A stretch of DNA of 54,169 nt from an uncultured Eubacteriales bacterium (GTDB lineage Bacteria > Bacillota > Clostridia > Oscillospirales > Acutalibacteraceae): the NCBI GenBank assembly GCA_934454845.1, contig CAKSGV010000015.1, positions 1 through 54,169 of the forward strand, written 5' to 3'. A program made the translations under genes and the position numbers. Under the pieces are notes generated by a model. It saw nothing but the letters and a program-made list of their open reading frames with translations, searched no databases and was not told where the DNA came from. This document shows positions 22,981-32,333 of the stretch, piece by piece (within the stretch, counting starts at the first letter, position 1; each line of letters opens with the position of its first letter).

Positions 22981-25389
22981 TTATTTAACAACTATATTTA
23001 CCAGTCTTTTAGGAACATATAATTCTTTTATAACGGTTTTATCTGCAATCTCTTTTGAGACCGATTCTATCGACTTTGCGGAAGCTATAGCGTCTTCAGA
23101 AGAAACATCGGCGGCAACTGTTATTCTCCCTCTTATCTTGCCGTTTACCTGAACTGCAATTTCAATAGAAGTTTCAACGCATTTTAACTCGTCAAACTCG
23201 GGCCATTTTGCCTCGTTTAGCATTCCGCCGAATTTGCAGAGCTCCCACATTTCCTCTGTGATATGAGGAGCGAAAGGATTTAGAAGAATTAAAAATGTTT
23301 CCATTTCCGCTCTGTTTATCTTACCAACAGCATAAATTTCATTGAGCAGTGACATAAGAGCCGCAATAGCGGTATTCATTTTTAAATTCTCGATATCGGA
23401 AGAAACTTTCTTGATAGTTTTATTAAAGCTAACAGTAAGCTTATCAGAATAGGTATCACCGTCAGTTAAAATATCAACAAGCGAAAATACCTTTTCAAGA
23501 AATCGCTTACTTCCTTTTATTGACGACTGGCTCCACGGTGCGGCTTTTTCAAAATCACCGATAAACATTTCATAGACGCGCATAGTATCGGCGCCGTAAT
23601 TTTTAACTATATCATCGGGGTTTACGACATTACCGCGCGATTTAGACATCTTTTCACCGTTTTCGCCGAGGATCATTCCGTGGCTTGTGCGCTTATTATA
23701 CGGCTCAGGACAAGGAACTGCGCCGATATCATATAAAAATCTGTGCCAGAATCTGCTGTAGAGCAAATGAAGAGTGGTATGCTCCATTCCGCCGTTATAC
23801 CAATCTACGGGCATCCAATAATCAAGCGCTTCTTTTGAAGCAAGCGCATGGTCGTTATGCGGATCGCAGTAACGTAGGAAATACCACGAAGAACCTGCCC
23901 ACTGCGGCATTGTATCAGTTTCTCTTTTAGCGGGACCTCCGCAGCACGGACAGGTGGTATTAACCCAGTCTGTCACATTTGCAAGAGGAGATTCGCCGTT
24001 ATCGGTTGGCTCAAAGGTTTCAACGTTCGGCAGTTCTAACGGTAATTCGCTTTCGTTAAGCGGAACATAACCGCATTTTTCGCAGTAAACCATCGGAATA
24101 GGCTCTCCCCAATATCTTTGACGGGAGAATACCCAATCCCTCAATTTATAATTAGTCTTTTTAACACCTATTCCCTTTTCGGCTAAGAATTTCTGAATTT
24201 TCTTCTTTGCTTCTTCAACTGAAAGACCGTTTAAGAAATCGGAATTTACCATTATACCTTTAGCGCAATCGGTGAAAGGCTCGGAATTTATATCTTTTCC
24301 GCCTGCGACAACTTCTCTTATCTCAAGACCGAATTTTTTAGCGAACTCAAAGTCCCTTTCATCGTGAGCAGGGACAGCCATAATAGCGCCTGTTCCGTAA
24401 GAAATAAGTACATAATCCGAAATAAATATCGGAATTTCCTGATTATTAACGGGATTAATCGCTTTTATTCCGTCGATTTTCACGCCTGTTTTATCTTTTG
24501 AAAGCTCGGTGCGCTCAAAATCGGATTTTTTAGCCGCCTCTGCTTTATAAGCCGCCACTTCGTCAAAATTATTGATTTTATCTTTCCATTTTAAAATAAG
24601 CGGATGCTCGGGCGACATTACCATATAGGTGACTCCGAAAAGTGTATCTGCACGAGTGGTAAACACATCAAAACAGTCGCCGGCAGTAGTTTTAAATGTC
24701 ACCTGTGTGCCGTAAGATCTGCCTATCCAGTTGCGCTGTTGAGTTTTAACTCTCTCGATAAAGTCGACATTATCAAGACCGTCTAAAAGCTTCTCGGCAT
24801 AGTCGGTTATTTTTAACATCCACTGGCTTTTCTCTTTATGGATAACTTCACTGCCGCAGCGCTCGCATACGCCGTTTACTACTTCTTCATTTGCAAGAAC
24901 GCATTTGCAGGAAGTACACCAATTGACATTCATTTTTTTCTTATATGCCAAACCTTTTTTATAAAGCTGTAAAAATATCCACTGAGTCCATTTATAATAC
25001 TGCGGATCAGTAGTATTTATCTCTCTGCTCCAATCAAAAGAAAAACCGAGAGATTTAAGCTGGCGCTTAAAATTAGCTATATTATTCTGTGTAACTATAG
25101 CAGGATGAATATGATTTTTAATAGCATAATTTTCAGTAGGAAGTCCGAATGCGTCGAAACCCATAGGATAAAGAACATTAAAACCTTCAAGTCTTTTTTT
25201 ACGGGCAACGATATCGATAGCGGTATAAGATCTCGGATGGCCTACATGAAGACCTTGACCTGAAGGATAAGGAAATTCTACAAGTCCGTAAAATTTCGGC
25301 AGCGAATAATCGTCTTTAGCATTGAAGACCTTTTTTTCTTCCCATATTTTTTGCCACTTTTTTTCTATTTCGGAATAATCGTATTTCAT
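22981..25389 (-). CDS. leuS: Leucyl-tRNA synthetase
   Basis: An 802-residue class I aminoacyl-tRNA synthetase that charges tRNA-Leu. The HIGH motif appears as HVGH (residues 48-51), KMSKS is intact near residue 580, and zinc-binding CxxC pairs and the CP1 editing domain lie between. I place the start at ATG 25389 behind AAAGGAAC; the longer frame upstream has no family-like sequence and overlaps rsfS. It is the last gene of the long minus-strand block and directly follows rsfS. I see no T-box leader; expression probably comes from the upstream genes. Confidence 0.96.
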   Translation of the reverse strand: MKYDYSEIEKKWQKIWEEKKVFNAKDDYSLPKFYGLVEFPYPSGQGLHVGHPRSYTAIDIVARKKRLEGFNVLYPMGFDAFGLPTENYAIKNHIHPAIVTQNNIANFKRQLKSLGFSFDWSREINTTDPQYYKWTQWIFLQLYKKGLAYKKKMNVNWCTSCKCVLANEEVVNGVCERCGSEVIHKEKSQWMLKITDYAEKLLDGLDNVDFIERVKTQQRNWIGRSYGTQVTFKTTAGDCFDVFTTRADTLFGVTYMVMSPEHPLILKWKDKINNFDEVAAYKAEAAKKSDFERTELSKDKTGVKIDGIKAINPVNNQEIPIFISDYVLISYGTGAIMAVPAHDERDFEFAKKFGLEIREVVAGGKDINSEPFTDCAKGIMVNSDFLNGLSVEEAKKKIQKFLAEKGIGVKKTNYKLRDWVFSRQRYWGEPIPMVYCEKCGYVPLNESELPLELPNVETFEPTDNGESPLANVTDWVNTTCPCCGGPAKRETDTMPQWAGSSWYFLRYCDPHNDHALASKEALDYWMPVDWYNGGMEHTTLHLLYSRFWHRFLYDIGAVPCPEPYNKRTSHGMILGENGEKMSKSRGNVVNPDDIVKNYGADTMRVYEMFIGDFEKAAPWSQSSIKGSKRFLEKVFSLVDILTDGDTYSDKLTVSFNKTIKKVSSDIENLKMNTAIAALMSLLNEIYAVGKINRAEMETFLILLNPFAPHITEEMWELCKFGGMLNEAKWPEFDELKCVETSIEIAVQVNGKIRGRITVAADVSSEDAIASAKSIESVSKEIADKTVIKELYVPKRLVNIVVK

Positions 25390-25405
25390 TTTTATGTTCC
25401 TTTCT

Positions 25406-25771
25406 TTAATCCCCTGTGGTTTCGGTGAGAATAGTATTAAGATCAATCTCTTCGGCATCAGCCCAGATGCGGTCGACCGAATAAAACTCACGCTGATCCG
25501 GCGTAAAAATATGAATTATAACTCCGGAATAATCCAAAACTATCCAACCTGTTGTTTTGCCCTCTATATGGTGAGGCAAAACTTCTTTATTTTTTAAAGC
25601 CTCTTCGGTTTCTTCCGCCAAAGCTCTGACGTGCGTTGACGAATTAGCAGTTGCGATAACAAAATATTCTGTCAGCACCGTAAGATCGTCGACCTTCAAA
25701 ACCTTAAGATCCTTTGCTTTTTTCAAGTTAAGCGTATTCGCGGCAATTATTGATATTTCTTTAGATTCCAT
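25406..25771 (-). CDS. rsfS: Ribosome silencing factor RsfS
   Basis: A 121-residue protein of the RsfS/YbeB (DUF143) family, which binds ribosomal protein L14 and blocks subunit joining when nutrients are short. The conserved core is LTEYFVIATANSSTHVRALAEE and GWIVLDYSGVIIHIFTPDQREFY (read in two parts). Length is typical. It follows yqeK by three bases, in the usual nadD-yqeK-rsfS order, and leuS comes next. Confidence 0.95.
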   Translation of the reverse strand: MESKEISIIAANTLNLKKAKDLKVLKVDDLTVLTEYFVIATANSSTHVRALAEETEEALKNKEVLPHHIEGKTTGWIVLDYSGVIIHIFTPDQREFYSVDRIWADAEEIDLNTILTETTGD

Positions 25772-25774
25772 TTT

Positions 25775-26344
25775 TCACATTCCTTTCATTACAACTTCGT
25801 TATATGCTCTTACTGTATCTGGATGAATTGCTTTAGATTGATCTATAAGATCCTTGATAGAATATGAAAGAGCATATCTAAGTCCGCTTTCAAGCGATTC
25901 GTCAGTCAATTTTCTTATAACATCGACATCTTCATAATCCCTGTCGGCACTTGTAAAATCAGCAAGATATATAATAATATCCAAAAGCGACATATTTTCT
26001 TTTGCCGTTGTATGATATCTTATTGCTTCGATAATATCATTATCGTTGATTTTAAGAATATTTTTAACATAAGCTGCGCCTGATACAGCGTGCCACAGCT
26101 TTTCTGCATTCAATTCAATTTCAGAAAGAGTGATATTGAAATTCTTAAAAATTTCAAAATGCTCCTCTTTTTTTGAATTTTTGGTTATATCGTGCAAAAG
26201 CCCTGATAAGTATGCTTTTTCGGGATCGGCACCATATTTTAACGCAAGCCTTTTTGCCTCGTTTGCCACGCACAGAGAGTGATAATATCTTTTATCCGTA
26301 AGCCTTAATTTCAAAAGGTCTTTATATTCTTCATAATTTTTCAT
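25775..26344 (-). CDS. yqeK: HD-domain hydrolase YqeK
   Basis: A 189-residue HD-domain phosphohydrolase. Metal ligands are in HSLCVANEAKRLA, the HD pair in LLHDITKN, and later HAVSG and IRYHTTA. YqeK-family enzymes hydrolyse diadenosine tetraphosphate symmetrically. Its start overlaps the nadD stop by four bases (ATGA type), so the two are translationally coupled. Context between nadD and rsfS is the standard one in Bacillota. Confidence 0.93.
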   Translation of the reverse strand: MKNYEEYKDLLKLRLTDKRYYHSLCVANEAKRLALKYGADPEKAYLSGLLHDITKNSKKEEHFEIFKNFNITLSEIELNAEKLWHAVSGAAYVKNILKINDNDIIEAIRYHTTAKENMSLLDIIIYLADFTSADRDYEDVDVIRKLTDESLESGLRYALSYSIKDLIDQSKAIHPDTVRAYNEVVMKGM

Positions 26345-26922
26345 TTATAAATTCTCTTTTCGGTAATAAATTTATAGATTTTTTCAGGGATAAACTTTTT
26401 ATCGATGTTTTTTCGAAGCTCCGAAGAAGAAATTTCCGTAATTTTTTCATTCATAACTTTTATATTTGCCCCTAATCTCCGCATTTTTTTTAGATCCTTT
26501 TCAAATTCTGAATAATTTTCGCCTCTTAAAAATGCCGCAAAAGAAGCAATTTTAAAAAGCTCCTCTGAATCGTGCCAGGTATCGAGAGAAGAAAGCATAT
26601 CGGCGCCGACAGCAATATAAAATTCCGTGTTATCATACTGTTTTTTAAGGATTTTAACTGTGTCGACCGTATAACTTTTACCCGGTCTTTCAAACTCCAA
26701 AAGCAAAAGTTCCGCTTTTTTAAAATCAGCACAGGCAAGCTCGCACATTTTTATTCTGTCTTCATCCGAAGCCAAAAAATCGCAGGTTTTGTGCGGAGGG
26801 AGCCTGTCAGGAATAACTAATACCCGATCAAAATAAGGATCAGAGCATAAAGCACTTAACATTTCATAGTGCCCTATGTGAAACGGATTGAAAGTACCTC
26901 CGAAAACAGCTGCTTTTATCAT
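26341..26922 (-). CDS. nadD: Nicotinate-nucleotide adenylyltransferase
   Basis: A 193-residue nucleotidyltransferase that makes deamido-NAD from nicotinate mononucleotide and ATP. The nucleotide-binding motif GGTFNPFHIGH (residues 9-19) and the C-terminal EISSSELRKNI, equivalent to the ISST.IR motif, are intact. Cytoplasmic, essential in most bacteria. The start shares a base with the yhbY stop, and the end overlaps yqeK. Confidence 0.95.
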   Translation of the reverse strand: MIKAAVFGGTFNPFHIGHYEMLSALCSDPYFDRVLVIPDRLPPHKTCDFLASDEDRIKMCELACADFKKAELLLLEFERPGKSYTVDTVKILKKQYDNTEFYIAVGADMLSSLDTWHDSEELFKIASFAAFLRGENYSEFEKDLKKMRRLGANIKVMNEKITEISSSELRKNIDKKFIPEKIYKFITEKRIYK

Positions 26923-27215
26923 TATTTCACCAGCTTGATCTTTTTATTATCCTTGCTTTCGCGGTATAGGATGAATTTTGATCCAATAACCTGTACGACA
27001 TCTGCTTTAACCGCCTCAGCTATGCTGTCCGCCGCCGTGCGAGATGAAAATTCAGAGTTTTCGAGAGTCCTTAATTTTATAAGCTCTCTCGCCTCAAGCG
27101 CTTCATCAACCTGTTTTATAAAAGCCTCGGTTATTCCGCCTTTACCTACTTGAAAAATCGTTTCATATGAATTTGCCATCGCTCTTAATTGAGCGCGCTG
27201 TCTGCTGTTTAACAT
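26922..27215 (-). CDS. yhbY: YhbY-family RNA-binding protein (CRM domain)
   Basis: A 97-residue single-domain CRM protein. The glycine-rich loop VGKGGITEAFI and the surrounding helix pattern are diagnostic. Family members associate with pre-50S ribosomal particles. It overlaps rdgB and nadD by one base on each side and belongs to the same transcript. Confidence 0.93.
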   Translation of the reverse strand: MLNSRQRAQLRAMANSYETIFQVGKGGITEAFIKQVDEALEARELIKLRTLENSEFSSRTAADSIAEAVKADVVQVIGSKFILYRESKDNKKIKLVK

Positions 27216-27814
27216 TATTTTTCCTCGCTGATAATATTTTTGATTTTTTCTTCAAAGATTTTTAAAGCCTTTCCTCTGTGGCTTATAAGGTCTTTTTGCT
27301 CGCTGCCGATTTCCGCAAAACAGCCAAGCTCGCTTATAAAAACGGGATCATAACCGAATCCGCCGTTTCCTGCAGGTTCAAAGGCTATATATCCTTTGCA
27401 TTCGCCTTTAGCAGTTACCATTTTGCCGTCAGGGAACAAACAAACGATACTGCAGACAAACTTTGCTGTTCTGTCATCTTTTTTAACGCCTTTAAGCTCA
27501 CTTAAAAGCTTTTCAATGTTTTTCTGTTCGTTTCCGTGAGTTCCCGAATACCTTGCGGAATAAACGCCCGGTTTACCGCCGAGATAATCAACGCAAAGTC
27601 CCGAATCGTCGGCGAAGGTTATAAGACCTGTTTGATCCAAGCCTGCCTTAGCTTTCAAATAAGCGTTTTCCTCAAAGGTTTCTCCTGTTTCTTCGACTTC
27701 TTTCAACTCATTTTTCAAATCGAGCTCCGAAAGCACTTCTATACCCATCGGCTCTAAAATTCTTTTTATTTCTTCTAATTTCTTTTTATTTTTAGTTGCG
27801 GCTAATATCTTCAT
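27215..27814 (-). CDS. rdgB: XTP/dITP pyrophosphatase (RdgB/HAM1)
   Basis: A 199-residue non-canonical purine NTP pyrophosphatase that keeps dITP and XTP out of nucleic acids. The N-terminal ILAATKNKKKLEEI, FADDSGLCVDYL and GFGYDPVF motifs are present. I place the start at ATG 27814 behind GGAG; a TTG 48 bases upstream would add a non-conserved segment lying within ftsY. It overlaps the ftsY end by 23 bases. Confidence 0.94.
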   Translation of the reverse strand: MKILAATKNKKKLEEIKRILEPMGIEVLSELDLKNELKEVEETGETFEENAYLKAKAGLDQTGLITFADDSGLCVDYLGGKPGVYSARYSGTHGNEQKNIEKLLSELKGVKKDDRTAKFVCSIVCLFPDGKMVTAKGECKGYIAFEPAGNGGFGYDPVFISELGCFAEIGSEQKDLISHRGKALKIFEEKIKNIISEEK

Positions 27815-28730
27815 AATCTTCTCCGTCTGAAAAAATACCGTCTGCAAATTCTTTTGCGTCAAAGGGTTGGAGATCGTCTATCCCTTCGCCCACGCCGATA
27901 TATTTAACAGGAATATCAAGCTCATTTTTAATGGAAATAATTATTCCGCCCTTAGCCGTTCCGTCAAGCTTTGTTAAAACAATACCGGTTATATCGGTAA
28001 CATTTTTAAACTCTCTTGCCTGATTTACTGCGTTTTGACCGGTTGCCGCGTCTAAAACAAGGAGTGTTTCAAAATCCGCTTCGGGCAGTTCGCGTTTAAT
28101 CACGCGGTTAATTTTAGCAAGCTCGTCCATAAGGTTTTTCTTATTATGAAGTCTACCTGCAGTATCGCAAATTATAACATCACTGCCTTTTGATTTTGCG
28201 GAATTGATAGTATCAAAAACGACTGAAGCAGGATCAGTTCCCTCAACGCTTTTTACCATATTCACATCTGCTCTTTCTGCCCAAATGCCGAGCTGATCTA
28301 TAGCTGCGGCGCGAAAAGTGTCAGCAGCACCGAGAGTGACCTTTTTCCCGCTTTTTTTCAATGAGTAAGCCAACTTTCCGATAGAAGTGGTCTTTCCCAC
28401 TCCGTTTACTCCGATAACCATTATTATAGAGGGTTTGGTAGAAAGCTTAAGTTCCTCATTTTCGCCTAACATTTCAATTATAATCTCTTTAAGCAATGAT
28501 TTTATATCTGCCGGATCGGTAACGCCCTTTTCTTTTACCTTACTTCTTAATTTCTGGCAGATACTTTCCGAGGTTTGAAATCCGATATCCGAAGAAACAA
28601 GAATTTCCTCAAGTTCCTCAAAAAGATCGTCGTCAATTTTAGTAAAGCTGTTTATGACGCTTTGAATACCGTTGCCTATTGAATTTTTGGTTTTTATTAA
28701 GCCCTGTTTAATTTTACTGAATAAACCCAT
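27792..28730 (-). CDS. ftsY: Signal recognition particle receptor FtsY
   Basis: A 312-residue SRP GTPase that docks ribosome-SRP complexes at the membrane. The N domain is followed by G1 GVNGVGKTTSIGKLA, DTAGRLHNK and TKLDGTAKGG. The N-terminal acidic A domain is almost absent, as usual in Bacillota. It lies 18 bases after smc, the standard smc-ftsY pairing, and overlaps rdgB. Confidence 0.96.
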   Translation of the reverse strand: MGLFSKIKQGLIKTKNSIGNGIQSVINSFTKIDDDLFEELEEILVSSDIGFQTSESICQKLRSKVKEKGVTDPADIKSLLKEIIIEMLGENEELKLSTKPSIIMVIGVNGVGKTTSIGKLAYSLKKSGKKVTLGAADTFRAAAIDQLGIWAERADVNMVKSVEGTDPASVVFDTINSAKSKGSDVIICDTAGRLHNKKNLMDELAKINRVIKRELPEADFETLLVLDAATGQNAVNQAREFKNVTDITGIVLTKLDGTAKGGIIISIKNELDIPVKYIGVGEGIDDLQPFDAKEFADGIFSDGEDYEDISRN

Positions 28731-28748
28731 TTATTATCTCCGTTTCAT

Positions 28749-31700
28749 TCAGGCGATCTGCGCACCCTCAAAATTCTTTTCAAGTTCTGCAACATTAAGC
28801 TCCAAAAGCTTAGTAACGCCTTTTTCCTGCATTGTAACGCCGTAAAGCATATCTGCGGCTTCCATAGTTCCGCGCCTGTGGGTAACACAAATAAACTGCG
28901 TATCGAAATCCGATCTCTTCATATAATCGGCAAATCTTTCGACATTTATATCGTCAAGCGCGGTATCGACCTCGTCTAAGAAACAGAACGGCGGAGCATT
29001 GACTTCCATTATTGCAAAATAGATAGACAGTGCAACCAGCGCTTTTTCTCCGCCCGATAATCCTTCAAGACTTGGGACATTTTTACCGGGAAGACGGGCG
29101 TCAATATCTATTCCGCTTTCAAGAATATTATCCGGATCAGTCAATTTAAGTGTTGCCTCGCCACCCCCGAAAAGATCCTTAAAGGTTTTTGAAAAATTCT
29201 CATTAATCTTATTAAAGCCTGCGACAAAAAGCTCCTGCATTTGGCTTGTAAGCTGATTGATAAGCTTATGAAGCTCGGCTCTCGATTTTTCGACATCGTC
29301 GATTTGAGAAGTCATAAAGTCGTACCTTTCCTTGACTTCTTTATACTCCTCTATCGCCGAAACATTTACATTTCCGAGCGCTCTTATTTTGGATTTGATC
29401 TCAGAAAGATTTCTCTTTGCCTCCTGTGGTTTTTCGATCTTGATCCCTATTTTTTCAGCCTCGGATTTAGTAAGCTGATATTCATCGAAAAGCTGTCTTA
29501 TAACCCCGTCATACTCGCTCATCATAACCTCTTTGCGCTCTGTCAGGCGGGCTAATTCGCCGCTTATTTTTTCTCGCTCGGAAGTTCTTTCTTTTTCACT
29601 GTTTCTAAGCTCTACACCTTTCTTTTCAACTGAATTTCGCTCTTCCATTTTCTTTTCTATATTTTCATTTGCCTCTTTTACTTTAAATGAAAGATCGGCA
29701 ATTTTATCTTTTGAGGAAGAAATATCGTCTTTAAAGCCGTTAATTTTAAATTGAACTGCCGCCATTTCGGAATCGATCTCTGAAGCTCTTGAAATTCTGT
29801 TTTCAATGGAGCTTTCAAGCTGTACGGCCTGCTGTAAAAGCAGGTTAACATCCTTTTCATCAGCGATTATTTTTAGTTTAACAGCGGTGATCTTTTCAGA
29901 AAGTTGTTCTCTTTTTTCGCTCAAATCAACTTTAGAGCCTGTTTTTTCTTCAATAGAATTTTGTATCTTTGCTTTTTCGGATGTGATTTTTTTGATCTCG
30001 TTTTGAGCAGAAATAATTTTATCACTTAATTCTCTTTCTTTTCTGTCACCGTCTGTAAGTTCGGCTTCAAGATCGTCTAACACGGATTTTAAATTATTAA
30101 ATATTCCCTCTATCCGTTTTATTTCAGCAACCGTTCTTATCTTATCTTCGTTTGCAGTGGTTATATCAGCTTTAACGGCTGTTATATCCGCATTTACAGA
30201 ATTAAGTTCTAATTTAGCGTCTTCAAGCTCTTTTGAAACTTTTATAAGCGCTTCGTTTTGCTCTGCCACATTTTGTTCGAGTCTTTTTATATCCGCAGCG
30301 CGACTAAGCATTCCTGCCTGCTTTACAAGCGAACCGCCGGTAAAAGAGCCGCCTGCGTTAACCACCTGACCGTCTAACGATACAACTTTTATGCGGTTAC
30401 CGTGCTTTTTAGCAATCGCCGCAGCGCTGTCAATATCCTCGGCGACAACTGTCGCACCTAATAGATATCTGATTATTTCGCTGTATTTTTCATCTGTTTT
30501 AACAAGATCGGATGCAATACCGATAAAACCGAAATTATCCTCGAATCCTTTTTCTTTGAATTCTCTTGCTTTCATAGTAGAAACAGGCATAAATGTTGCT
30601 CTTCCGGAATTGGAAGATTTAAGGGCGCTTATTGCTCTTTTGGCGTCTGCCTCGTTCTCAACTATTATATTTTGAATTGAATTGTTAAGGGCGGTTTCTA
30701 TCGCTACGGAATATTTTTTATCCACTGATATAACCTTGGAAACAGGTCCGTAAATTCCGCGCAAAAGTCCTTTCTGCGCTTGTGACATAACGGTTTTTAC
30801 CGCATTTGAAAAGCCTTCCATATTCTTTTCAAGCTCGCCTAAAATTTGTATTCTTCGGTTTTTTGCATCGATATCAAGCTTTATTTCATTGAATTTTTCG
30901 GTAAGCTCTTCCACAGTTTGCGTTCTGTTTTTAAATCTTAATTCATAACCGCCGAGAGTATTTGAAAGGGAATTGATATTTTCTTCGGTTTTATTTAAAA
31001 GTTCAGTCGTTTCACTGATCTCTTTCTGCGTTTTTTCGCTTTCGGATTTATTTGATTTAATAATATCCAAAAGCGAAGTCTTGCGCTCTTTTAATTGTTC
31101 GAGAGAAGACTGTGAAGTAATTAAAACTACCTTTTCATCCGATTCAAGCACAGATAATTCATTTAATTTTGCTGTCAATTCTTCTATCTGTCCGGAAAGA
31201 TTTTCGCTGTCGCTAAGTAAGCCTGAAAGCTCTTCTTCAGCCTTAATAAGATTATCCTTTGATTCTTTTATAACAGCTTCTTTTTCGGCAGCAAGCCTTT
31301 TTTTGAGATCTATTTCTTCTTTAGCCGCAGAATCGGAATTATTAAGCTCCGCTTTTTCGCTTTCAAGCCTTTTTACTGTTTCTTCATTATGAACTATATC
31401 GTTTTCAAAAACGGAAATTGTGCCTTCGAGTTTAACGGATTGCTCATTAAAAAGCGCAATATCTGCTCTTATATTTTCGATATCGGAAGTAAGCTTTGAA
31501 AACTTTTCGGAATTATGTTCTGACTCTTTATCAAAATCAGAAAGAGCATTTTCAATTTCTCTGTATTTTAATTCCGCCGCCTCTATTTTACTTTCCTGCG
31601 CTCTTAAAAGGTCTTTTGAATTATCAAGGGTATAAAGCCAAAGCCCTATTTCAAGCTGTTTTTTATTTTCCGCAAGACTTAAAAATTTTTCTGCTTTTTC

Positions 31701-32327
31701 GCTTTGTTCCTTTAAGGGCCCTACTCTGCATTCAAGCTCATCCATAATATCTTTAAGTCTTAAAAGATTGTCCTCGGCGGCTGTAAGCTTTCTTTCAGCC
31801 TCTGTTTTTCTGTATCTGTATTTCGAAATTCCCGAAGCCTCTTCGAAAATATCGCGCCTTTCATCGGATTTTGAGCTTATAATGGTGTCGATCTTTCCCT
31901 GACCGATCATTGAGTATCCGTCGCGGCCGAGACCGGTGTCCATAAAAAGCTCGTGAACATCTTTTAAGCGCACTGAAACACCGTTAATAAGATATTCGCT
32001 TTCGTGTGAGCGGTAATATCTTCTTGTAACGGATATACTGTCGTTATCAAAATTCAATGTCCTGTCGGAATTATCGATATTTAAAGTCACTTCGCAAAAT
32101 CCGTGAGGTCTTCTTTTATCGGTGCCGCCGAAGATGACATCTTCCATAGACTGACCTCTTAATGTCTTAGTGGATTGTTCACCTAAAACCCACCTTACGG
32201 CGTCTGAAATATTACTTTTTCCGCTGCCGTTAGGTCCTACGACAGCGGTAATACCTTTTCCGAATTTTAAAACGGTTTTATCTGCAAAAGATTTAAAACC
32301 CTGAACCTGTATTGAACTTAAAAGCAA
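28749..32327 (-). CDS. smc: Chromosome segregation protein SMC
   Basis: A 1192-residue condensin subunit. The N-terminal head has Walker A GPNGSGKSN; two long coiled coils flank a hinge (roughly residues 505-670, with GIYGPVSKVISVDKKY and VSLDGQVVNAGGSFTGGS in two parts); the C-terminal head has the signature LSGGEKALVALS and Walker B FCFLDEVDTALDD. It organises and segregates the chromosome with ScpA/ScpB, which are not in this window. The start is TTG behind AGGTGAG, which itself overlaps the stop of the preceding gene. Confidence 0.97.
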   Translation of the reverse strand: MLLSSIQVQGFKSFADKTVLKFGKGITAVVGPNGSGKSNISDAVRWVLGEQSTKTLRGQSMEDVIFGGTDKRRPHGFCEVTLNIDNSDRTLNFDNDSISVTRRYYRSHESEYLINGVSVRLKDVHELFMDTGLGRDGYSMIGQGKIDTIISSKSDERRDIFEEASGISKYRYRKTEAERKLTAAEDNLLRLKDIMDELECRVGPLKEQSEKAEKFLSLAENKKQLEIGLWLYTLDNSKDLLRAQESKIEAAELKYREIENALSDFDKESEHNSEKFSKLTSDIENIRADIALFNEQSVKLEGTISVFENDIVHNEETVKRLESEKAELNNSDSAAKEEIDLKKRLAAEKEAVIKESKDNLIKAEEELSGLLSDSENLSGQIEELTAKLNELSVLESDEKVVLITSQSSLEQLKERKTSLLDIIKSNKSESEKTQKEISETTELLNKTEENINSLSNTLGGYELRFKNRTQTVEELTEKFNEIKLDIDAKNRRIQILGELEKNMEGFSNAVKTVMSQAQKGLLRGIYGPVSKVISVDKKYSVAIETALNNSIQNIIVENEADAKRAISALKSSNSGRATFMPVSTMKAREFKEKGFEDNFGFIGIASDLVKTDEKYSEIIRYLLGATVVAEDIDSAAAIAKKHGNRIKVVSLDGQVVNAGGSFTGGSLVKQAGMLSRAADIKRLEQNVAEQNEALIKVSKELEDAKLELNSVNADITAVKADITTANEDKIRTVAEIKRIEGIFNNLKSVLDDLEAELTDGDRKERELSDKIISAQNEIKKITSEKAKIQNSIEEKTGSKVDLSEKREQLSEKITAVKLKIIADEKDVNLLLQQAVQLESSIENRISRASEIDSEMAAVQFKINGFKDDISSSKDKIADLSFKVKEANENIEKKMEERNSVEKKGVELRNSEKERTSEREKISGELARLTERKEVMMSEYDGVIRQLFDEYQLTKSEAEKIGIKIEKPQEAKRNLSEIKSKIRALGNVNVSAIEEYKEVKERYDFMTSQIDDVEKSRAELHKLINQLTSQMQELFVAGFNKINENFSKTFKDLFGGGEATLKLTDPDNILESGIDIDARLPGKNVPSLEGLSGGEKALVALSIYFAIMEVNAPPFCFLDEVDTALDDINVERFADYMKRSDFDTQFICVTHRRGTMEAADMLYGVTMQEKGVTKLLELNVAELEKNFEGAQIA

Positions 32328-32333
32328 GTGTTC

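Noticed and set aside
25390..25410. T-box leader for leuS
   Set aside because: Only 16 bases separate leuS from rsfS; there is no room for a T-box.
28749..32327. Several open frames of 60-140 codons antisense to smc
   Set aside because: They are serine/leucine-rich mirror images of the coiled-coil codons, lack ribosome sites and lie wholly inside smc.
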